Assembly: GCF_000717025.1 (NCBI RefSeq)
Contig: NZ_JNXG01000018.1
Location: forward strand, 124,001 to 188,000
Source of the DNA: Streptomyces atroolivaceus
GTDB lineage: Bacteria; Actinomycetota; Actinomycetes; Streptomycetales; Streptomycetaceae
DNA: 64,000 nucleotides
Reading direction: 5' to 3'
Each line of letters opens with the position of its first letter. The first letter of the stretch is position 1. The translations under genes were made by a program, and so were the position numbers. The notes below the pieces were generated by a model. The model ran no database searches. It had not been told where the DNA came from and saw nothing but the letters and a program-made list of their open reading frames with translations. Of the stretch, positions 58,405-64,000 are shown piece by piece.

Positions 58405-59292
58405 ATGACCACCGCACCCCCCGCCCCCGGCACGCCGACGGTAGCGGTCCTCGGTACCGGCATCATGGGATCCGGGATGGCCCGCAGCCTCCTCAGGGAC
58501 CGGCTTCCCGTCCGGGTCTGGAACCGCACGAGGTCCAGGGCCGAGCCGCTGTCCGCCCACGGCGCCACCGTGACGGACACGGCCGAGGAAGCGGTGCGCG
58601 GAGCCGACGTCGTCCTCACCGCGCTGAACGACGGCCGGTCGGTGGCGGAGACCCTCACCGCCGCGGCGCCCGGTCTGCGCCCGGGGCAGGTCTGGCTGCA
58701 GAGTTCCACCGTCGGTCTCGACGCCACGACCGACCTCGTCCACCGGGCCGCCGGACTGGGACTGGTCTACCTCGACGCCCCGGTCTCCGGAACGAAGCAG
58801 CCGGCGGAGCAGGGCACACTCACCGTCTTCGTCTCCGGCCCGTCCGGTGCCCGTGCGACGGCGCTGCCGGTCCTGGAGGCGATCGGGCAGCGCACGGTAT
58901 GGGTCGGTGAGGAACCGGGGGCCGCGACCCGGCTCAAGCTCGTCACCAACACCTGGGTGATCAACATGGTCAACAGCGTGGCGGAATGCCTCAACCTCGC
59001 CGAGGGCCTCGGGCTCGACCCGCAGCTCTTCCTGGACGCGATGAAGGGCGGCCCGCTGGACACGCCGTACCTCCACGGCAAGTCCGCGGCGGTGCTCTCC
59101 GGCGATCTCACCCCGAGTTTCACGCTCTCCACCGCGCTCAAGGACTCCCGCCTCATCCTCGACGCGGCCGAGGCGTCCGGAGTGAAGCTCGACCTCGTCG
59201 CCGCCTCCGCCGAGCGGTTCACCCGCGCGGAGACGGCCGGACACGGCGGCCAGGACATGATCGCCACGTACTACGCGGGCCGTCCCGAATAG
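58405..59292 (+). CDS. NAD(P)-dependent beta-hydroxyacid dehydrogenase family oxidoreductase
   Basis: A 295-residue member of the 3-hydroxyisobutyrate/6-phosphogluconate dehydrogenase superfamily. The cofactor motif VAVLGTGIMGSGMARSLL starts at about residue 13, the substrate loop APVSGTKQPAEQGTLTVFVSG is near residue 128, and the catalytic Lys is in LKLVTNTWVINMV. The C-terminal helical domain begins LDAMKGGPLDTPYLHGK. Substrates include hydroxy acids such as glyoxylate/succinate semialdehyde products; imine reductases are also close. ATG 58405 follows AAGGGA. It ends 4 bp from the convergent molybdoenzyme gene. Confidence 0.9.
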   Translation: MTTAPPAPGTPTVAVLGTGIMGSGMARSLLRDRLPVRVWNRTRSRAEPLSAHGATVTDTAEEAVRGADVVLTALNDGRSVAETLTAAAPGLRPGQVWLQSSTVGLDATTDLVHRAAGLGLVYLDAPVSGTKQPAEQGTLTVFVSGPSGARATALPVLEAIGQRTVWVGEEPGAATRLKLVTNTWVINMVNSVAECLNLAEGLGLDPQLFLDAMKGGPLDTPYLHGKSAAVLSGDLTPSFTLSTALKDSRLILDAAEASGVKLDLVAASAERFTRAETAGHGGQDMIATYYAGRPE

Positions 59293-59296
59293 CAGG

Positions 59297-60556
59297 TCAG
59301 ACGACGGTCACCGGATGCCGCACCACCGCGTCGAACAGATAGCCCTGCGTGTTGTGGGCGGTCGTCGTCGGCTGGGTACGGCCCGAGCGGTCCGTCGCCC
59401 GCGCGAGCAGGACGCCCGGGCCCGTCTCCTCGGGAACCCAGTCGGCGGTCCAGCGGACCCAGCTCCCGGCCCTGGGCTCGTCCCGCAGCCGCGCGGGGCG
59501 CCACCGGGCGCCGCCGTCCGTGCTGACCTCGACCGAGCGCACCGGGGCGCCGCCCGACCAGGACCGGCCGGTGAGCAGATGCCTGCGGCGGGCGGCGAAC
59601 GAGGCGCCGGGCGCCAGCTCGAACGCGCTCTTGAGCGTCTGACGGGTCAGCGGCGCGCTGCCCTCGGGCGGGTACCCGGGGCCGAAGAGCCGGTACAGGC
59701 CCGTGTTCCACGGGCTCAGCAGAGGCTCCGCGCTCACCTCGATGTCACCCACCCACTTGATGTTCGCGATGCCCACCCAGGACGGCACGACCAGCCGGAC
59801 GGGAGCGCCGTGGTCGGGGGGCAGCGGCTCGCCGTTCATCTCGTACGCGAGAAGCACGTCGTCCAGGGCCTTCGCCACCGGAAGGGGTCTGCGCACCCGT
59901 CCGAGATTCGTTCCGTCGCTGATGACCTCCGCGTCCAGACCGCGCGGCAGGACATCGACCGCGTTCCGGCCGATTCCGGCCCGGCGCAGCACCTCTGCGA
60001 GCCGTACCCCGCGCCAGCGAGCCGTCCCGATAGCGCCGAGGGTCCAGGCGGTACCGCTGACCTGCTGGCCCTGCTGCGAGGCGAAGAAGCTCCGGCCGTT
60101 GCCCGCGCACTCGATGAACGCGGTACGGCTGACGGACGGCAGGGCGCGCAGTGCCTCGTACGAGAAGTCCACGGGTCCGCCGGTGAGTCCGCTGCCCCAG
60201 ACCGTCAGCTTCCAGTCCGCCGTGTCGATGACCGGGGTCGAGGTGTGGTTGCGGACGAAGAAGCGGTCGGCGGGGGTGAGCAGCCCGGTGTCCCTCAGTG
60301 CCGCGAAATTCGTCTCGGCGTTGGTGCCGCGCACCGTGAACAGTTCCGGCGGCAAGGGCTTCACCACCCCGGCGAGCGACTGCGCCGCGTGGGCGGGGGA
60401 CGCGGCGGCCGGGATCAGCGGGGCCGCGACCGAGGCCGCGGCGATCAGTCTCAGCAGATCACGACGGTCGATCCCTGCCATTCTCGCACGGCCGCGGGTC
60501 CACTGGCGAAGCCGCCTCCGGTCGTACGCGGCTTCGGACGGGAGTACGGAATTCAT
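59297..60556 (-). CDS. sulfite oxidase-like molybdopterin enzyme, Tat-exported
   Basis: A 419-residue enzyme of the sulfite oxidase family. Around residue 31 the sequence DRRDLLRLIAAASVAAPLIPAA forms a twin-arginine signal peptide, so the folded cofactor-bound protein is exported. The molybdenum-binding cysteine is Cys150 in FIECAGNGRSFF. The N-terminal fold binds Mo-pterin and the C-terminal Mo-co dimerisation domain (about residues 300-415) has SVEVSTDGGARWRPA. No heme domain is present. Substrate may be sulfite or oxidised protein/S-oxide. ATG 60556 follows TGGAG; ATG codon 26 (MAGIDRR) is an alternative. It lies beside sulfur-assimilation genes. Confidence 0.9.
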   Translation of the reverse strand: MNSVLPSEAAYDRRRLRQWTRGRARMAGIDRRDLLRLIAAASVAAPLIPAAASPAHAAQSLAGVVKPLPPELFTVRGTNAETNFAALRDTGLLTPADRFFVRNHTSTPVIDTADWKLTVWGSGLTGGPVDFSYEALRALPSVSRTAFIECAGNGRSFFASQQGQQVSGTAWTLGAIGTARWRGVRLAEVLRRAGIGRNAVDVLPRGLDAEVISDGTNLGRVRRPLPVAKALDDVLLAYEMNGEPLPPDHGAPVRLVVPSWVGIANIKWVGDIEVSAEPLLSPWNTGLYRLFGPGYPPEGSAPLTRQTLKSAFELAPGASFAARRRHLLTGRSWSGGAPVRSVEVSTDGGARWRPARLRDEPRAGSWVRWTADWVPEETGPGVLLARATDRSGRTQPTTTAHNTQGYLFDAVVRHPVTVV

Positions 60557-60599
60557 GGGCGCTCCAGAGGGAGAGGTCTGCGTTTCGGGTGGGTCCGGG

Positions 60600-61760
60600 T
60601 CAGCGTGCAGGGGGCAGCAACTCCCTCACAAGAGCGCCCACCTGGCCGGTCTCGATGAGGAACCCGTCGTGTCCGTACGGGGATTCGATGATGCGGAGGC
60701 GGTCGGCGCCGGGCAGCAGCGCCGCCGGCTCGGCCTGCTGCGCGGGCGGGTACAGCCGGTCCGAATCGATGCCGGCGATCAGAGCCGGCATGTCCGCCCG
60801 GCGCAGGGCCCGCGCGACACCACCGCGGCCCCGGCCCACGTCGTGCGCGTTCATCGCCTCGGTGAGCACCACATAACTGCCCGCGTCGAAACGACGCACC
60901 AGCTTGGCAGCGTGATGGTCGAGATACGACTCCACCTGGTAGCGCCCGCCCTGCGAGGGCAGCTCACCGGGCTGCGCCCGACGGCCGAACCGCGCCCCCA
61001 GCTCGGCCTCGCTGCGATACGTGACATGGGCGATCCGCCGGGCCAGACCGAGCCCCTGGTGCGGGCCCGAACCGGGCGGTGCGTCGTGGTAGCAGCCCCC
61101 TCGCCAGCCCGGGTCGCTCCGGATCGCCGCGATCTGCGTGCTTCCCCATGCGATCTGTCCGGCCGAGGACGCGGCGGGAGCGGCGAGCACCAGCAGCGCC
61201 CCCGTACGGCCGGGAAGGCCAACCGCCCATTCGAGCGCCCGCATCCCGCCCATCGAACCGCCGATCACCGCCGCCCAACGGCTGATCCCCAGGGCATCCG
61301 CGAGCAGTGCCTCCGCCGCCACCTGGTCACGCACCGTCAGGAACGGGAACGCCGAGCCCCAGGGGGTGCCGTCGGGCCGCCGGGAGGACGGGCCGGTACT
61401 GCCCTGGCAGCCGCCCAGAACGTTCGGCGCGACGACGAACCAGCGGTCGGTGTCCAGTGCCCGGCCCGGTCCGATCAGCGCGTCCCACCAGCCGGCCGAC
61501 GGATGCCCGGGGCCGACGGGCCCCGCCGCGTGGCTGTCACCGGTCAGCGCGTGCAGGACCAGCACCGCGTTGGCGCCGTCCGGCGCGAGCCGGCCCCACG
61601 TCTCGTACGCCAGACGCACATCCGGCAGCGTGGCACCGGATTCGAGCCCCAGCGGACCGTCGAGCGCCACCCACGAACGGCGGCCGGGCGGATCCCCCTC
61701 CCGCCAGCCTCCGGCTGCCGGCGGAAGAGGGAGCGCGCGGGGCGGGGCGGCCCCGTTCAG
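60600..61760 (-). CDS. metX: homoserine O-acetyltransferase
   Basis: MetX transfers an acetyl group to homoserine, making O-acetylhomoserine for MetY. It has the alpha/beta-hydrolase fold, with oxyanion/nucleophile motif GGSMGGMRALEWA, the catalytic Asp in IAGIDSDRLYP and His in YGHDGFLIE; NVLGGCQGSTGP is a family hallmark. No ATG, GTG or TTG gives the full N-terminus: the conserved WREGDPPGRR lies upstream of the first such codon (GTG 61670). In frame above it, CTG at 61760-61758 overlaps the metY stop (CTGA) just like an ATGA junction, so CTG is proposed as the start, giving 386 residues. Confidence 0.9.
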   Translation of the reverse strand: MNGAAPPRALPLPPAAGGWREGDPPGRRSWVALDGPLGLESGATLPDVRLAYETWGRLAPDGANAVLVLHALTGDSHAAGPVGPGHPSAGWWDALIGPGRALDTDRWFVVAPNVLGGCQGSTGPSSRRPDGTPWGSAFPFLTVRDQVAAEALLADALGISRWAAVIGGSMGGMRALEWAVGLPGRTGALLVLAAPAASSAGQIAWGSTQIAAIRSDPGWRGGCYHDAPPGSGPHQGLGLARRIAHVTYRSEAELGARFGRRAQPGELPSQGGRYQVESYLDHHAAKLVRRFDAGSYVVLTEAMNAHDVGRGRGGVARALRRADMPALIAGIDSDRLYPPAQQAEPAALLPGADRLRIIESPYGHDGFLIETGQVGALVRELLPPAR

Positions 61761-63118
61761 GACGCCGCCTTCGCGGCGCGGAACCCTGCCTCCAGATCCG
61801 CCTTGAGGTCGTCCACGTTCTCCAGGCCGACGGAGAGCCGCACCAGCCCCGTGGTGGCGCCCGTGGCGGCGAGCTGTTCCTCGGTCAGCTGGCTGTGTGT
61901 CGTGGACGCCGGGTGGATGATCAGGCTCCGCACGTCACCGATGTTGGCGAGGTGGCTGAACAGTTCGACCGCGTCCACGAACCGTTTGCCGGCCTCCACC
62001 CCGTCCCTGAGCTCGAAGGCGAGCACGGCACCCGCGCCGCGCGGAAGGTAGCGCTGTCCGGCCTCGTACCAAGGACTCGACTCGAGCCCGGCGTAGTGCA
62101 CCGCCGACACCTCGTCCCGGCCCTCCAGCCAGCGGGCGAGCGCGAGGGCGTTGGAGGTGTGCCGCTCCAGGCGCAGGCTCAGTGTTTCCACGCCCTGGAG
62201 GAGCAGGAAGGCGGAGTGCGGGGCGAGCGCGGGTCCGAGGTCGCGCAGCAGCTGGACCCGCAGTTTCACGGCGAAGGCGCCGTGCCCGAGGTCCGGCCAG
62301 TACCGCAGGCCGTGGTAGCTGGGGTCGGGGGTGTGGAAGTCCGGGAAGCGTTCGGTGTGTGCCCCGAAGTCGAAGGTGCCGCCGTCCACGACGACACCGC
62401 CGATCGTGGTGCCGTGCCCCCCGAGGAACTTCGTCGCGGAGTGGATCACGATGTCCGCGCCGTGCTCCAGCGGCCGCAGCAGGTAGGGCGTGGGCACGGT
62501 GTTGTCGACGATCAGCGGAACCCCCGAGGCGTGCGCCACGTCCGCCACGCCCCGGATGTCGAGCACGTCACCGCGTGGATTGCCCAGGGTCTCCGCGAAC
62601 AGGGCCTTGGTTCCGGGCCGGATCGCCGCCCGCCACGCCTCGGTGTCATCGGGGTTCTCCACGAACGACACCTCGATGCCGAACCGGGGGAGTGTGTGCC
62701 GGAACAGGTTGTACGTACCGCCGTAGAGCGAGGCGGAGGCGACGATGTGGTCCCCGGCGCCCGCCAGCGTCAGCAACGCGAGCGTCTCGGCCGCCTGGCC
62801 GGAGGCGACCGCGACCGCTGCGACTCCTCCCTCGAGCGCGGCGATCCGCTGTTCCAGGACCTCCTGGGTGGGGTTGTGGATCCGGGTGTAGATGTTGCCG
62901 GGCTCCGCCAGTGAGAAGAGGTCGGCCGCGTGCTTGGTGTCCTTGAACACGAAGGACGTCGACTGGTAGATCGGCACCGCCCGGGCCCCGGTCGCGGGGT
63001 CGGGGACCGCGCCGGAGTGGATCTGCTTCGTCTCGAAGGACCAGGCGGTCACGGCGTCCTGCCGGTCGTGGTCCTCGGGGGTGTGTCCTGCGGTGACGGA
63101 GTCGACGGGCTGGCTCAT
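61757..63118 (-). CDS. metY: O-acetylhomoserine sulfhydrylase
   Basis: A 453-residue PLP enzyme of the Cys/Met metabolism family that converts O-acetylhomoserine and sulfide to homocysteine. The start ETKQIHSGAVPDPATGARAVPIYQSTSF, the phosphate-binding GQAAETLAL and the PLP lysine in SATKFLGGHGT are clear; the C-terminal HPASTTHSQL is typical of the bifunctional MetY group. It overlaps metX by four bases, so the two are translated together for direct-sulfhydrylation methionine synthesis. ATG 63118 is the first start with homology. No SAM riboswitch was recognised in the 200-bp leader. Confidence 0.95.
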   Translation of the reverse strand: MSQPVDSVTAGHTPEDHDRQDAVTAWSFETKQIHSGAVPDPATGARAVPIYQSTSFVFKDTKHAADLFSLAEPGNIYTRIHNPTQEVLEQRIAALEGGVAAVAVASGQAAETLALLTLAGAGDHIVASASLYGGTYNLFRHTLPRFGIEVSFVENPDDTEAWRAAIRPGTKALFAETLGNPRGDVLDIRGVADVAHASGVPLIVDNTVPTPYLLRPLEHGADIVIHSATKFLGGHGTTIGGVVVDGGTFDFGAHTERFPDFHTPDPSYHGLRYWPDLGHGAFAVKLRVQLLRDLGPALAPHSAFLLLQGVETLSLRLERHTSNALALARWLEGRDEVSAVHYAGLESSPWYEAGQRYLPRGAGAVLAFELRDGVEAGKRFVDAVELFSHLANIGDVRSLIIHPASTTHSQLTEEQLAATGATTGLVRLSVGLENVDDLKADLEAGFRAAKAAS

Positions 63119-63320
63119 GTCATACCTCGCACGGTCGTTCGGGGGATGACCGCGCGAGCACGGTGGCGGCGCGGCGGCGTACTGGTTACGGACCGTAGAG
63201 GCCGTCCGCGCCGGGACGGAAGCGGGTGGCGCACGTGGCCACGAAGCTGCAATGCCGCCGCAACAGACGCGAAAGGACCGGCCCCGCATCCCACGGAGCC
63301 GGCCCGGCGTCGGTCGCGCG

Positions 63321-64000
63321 TCAGTCCTGGGTCAGCATCCCGCTGCGCAGCTTGCGGAGAATGCGGCTGAGCAGCCGGGAGACGTGCATCTGCGAGATGC
63401 CGAGCTCCTCACCGATCTGAGCCTGCGTCATCTCCTGGCCGAAGCGCATGTCGATGATGCGGCGCTCACGTGCGTCGAGCTCGCCCAGCAGCGGGGCGAG
63501 CGTATGGAGATTCTCCACCGCCTCCATCGCGGGGTCGGGCTCGCCCAGCACGTCGGCGTAGGAGCGCACGCCCTTCGCGCGGCCCGCCGGTGCGGTCGCG
63601 TCGGCCGGCATGTCGAGCGAACCCGCCGTGTAGCCGTTGGCCGCGAGGATGCCCTCGGTGATCTCCTCCTCCTCGAGACCGAGGTGCTCGGCGAGCTCCC
63701 GCACCGTCGGATCCCGGTCGAGACCCGCCGCCAGGGTCTCCTTCGCCTTCGCCAGGTCCACCCGCAACTCCTGCAGCCTGCGCGGCACATGCACGGACCA
63801 CGTGGTGTCCCGGAAGAAGCGCTTGATCTCACCGACGATGTACGGCACGGCGAACGAGGTGAACTCCACCTCACGGGAGAGGTCGAAGCGGTCGATGGCC
63901 TTGATCAGACCGATGGTGCCGACCTGGACGATGTCCTCCATGTCGCCGCTGCCCCGGTTACGGAAGCGTCCTGCGGAGAACCGCACGAGCGACAGATTCA
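63321..64000 (-). CDS. SigB/SigF/SigG-type RNA polymerase sigma factor, 3' part
   Basis: The frame runs off the right edge of the window, so the N-terminus is missing. About 226 residues remain. Region 2 is seen as NLSLVRFSAGRFRNRG, DMEDIVQVGTIGLIKAIDRFD (core-binding) and FTSFAVPYIVGEIKRFFRDTTWSVHVPRR (-10 recognition). Region 3 follows, then region 4 MTQAQIGEELGISQMHVSRLLSRI, the -35 helix-turn-helix. This is the SigF/SigB family that Streptomyces uses for sporulation and stress, controlled by anti-sigma and anti-anti-sigma partners. Which paralogue it is cannot be told from this part. Confidence 0.92.
   Translation of the reverse strand, partial: NLSLVRFSAGRFRNRGSGDMEDIVQVGTIGLIKAIDRFDLSREVEFTSFAVPYIVGEIKRFFRDTTWSVHVPRRLQELRVDLAKAKETLAAGLDRDPTVRELAEHLGLEEEEITEGILAANGYTAGSLDMPADATAPAGRAKGVRSYADVLGEPDPAMEAVENLHTLAPLLGELDARERRIIDMRFGQEMTQAQIGEELGISQMHVSRLLSRILRKLRSGMLTQD

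Noticed and set aside
63119..63320. SAM riboswitch upstream of metYX
   Set aside because: Actinobacterial SAM-IV elements would be expected here, but the conserved core was not found in the 200-bp leader on the minus strand.
1..64000. tRNA genes, integrase, transposase or attachment sites that would mark a mobile island
   Set aside because: None found by reading. The carbohydrate block therefore cannot be called a mobile element from this sequence.

Overview
The window looks like Streptomyces or a close relative. Evidence is the very high G+C with strongly G/C-biased third codon positions, GTG/TTG starts and ATGA/GTGA overlaps, a WhiB-like iron-sulfur protein, a SigB/SigF-type sigma factor, a GAF/SpoIIE phosphatase, a divergent DUF5753 regulator/HATPase pair, and a 14-bp palindrome identical to the Streptomyces CebR operator. 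No tRNA, rRNA, CRISPR array, insertion sequence or phage module was seen.

Layout. 1-9 kb: mixed housekeeping and regulatory genes (SpoIIE-type phosphatase, two short-chain dehydrogenases, cyclophilin, RNase HI, lamin-tail protein, HATPase/XRE pair, WhiB-like protein, DUF1232). 9-12.4 kb: secreted PL11 rhamnogalacturonan lyase, a lipoprotein gene broken by an in-frame TAG, and a VOC protein. 12.5-30.7 kb: a glycan-utilisation block with a GH92 alpha-mannosidase, a PA14/LamG GH2 enzyme, a LacI regulator, a phytanoyl-CoA-dioxygenase-like oxygenase, a GH2 enzyme ending in an AbfB/CBM42-like domain, a YtfQRT-YjfF-like furanose ABC transporter, a second LacI regulator and an aldose 1-epimerase. 30.8-33.1 kb: two gene wrecks (otrA-like ribosomal protection protein, GH78 rhamnosidase tail) around a YdeI-family gene. 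33.2-44.5 kb: S8 protease, a GH87 alpha-1,3-glucanase gene broken in its FN3 region, a MalEFG-type ABC transporter and a GH13 alpha-glucosidase. 44.5-53 kb: cupin, YihY/BrkB, GNAT with a CebR box, an SBP-fold protein without a signal peptide, an ArsR-type regulator with an MFS exporter, ribosomal protein bL31B, a PfkB kinase and an acyl-CoA oxidase-like protein. 53.1-58.4 kb: cobalamin riboswitch, BtuFCD-like ABC transporter and, after a stress-type PRC/DUF2382 gene, a CbiZ-like adenosylcobinamide amidohydrolase. 58.4-64 kb: an NAD-binding dehydrogenase, a sulfite-oxidase-like molybdoenzyme, metX, metY and a partial sigma factor.

How it fits together. The main inference is that 12.5-44.5 kb equips the cell to eat fungal-wall polymers. 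GH92 would trim alpha-mannan. A GH2-AbfB enzyme plus a furanose importer and mutarotase would handle galactofuranose or arabinofuranose side chains. GH87, MalEFG and GH13 would take alpha-1,3-glucan from outside to intracellular glucose, and a secreted S8 protease sits beside them. Near-identical AACGTT-centred palindromes lie in front of GH92, both GH2 genes, the oxygenase and the transporter, beside two LacI paralogues with matching recognition helices, so these genes look like one local regulon.

Several genes are damaged: TAG in the lipoprotein, deletions in otrA, GH78 and GH87, and a frameshift at the end of the PfkB kinase. These may be real decay or sequencing/assembly errors; the sequence alone cannot decide.
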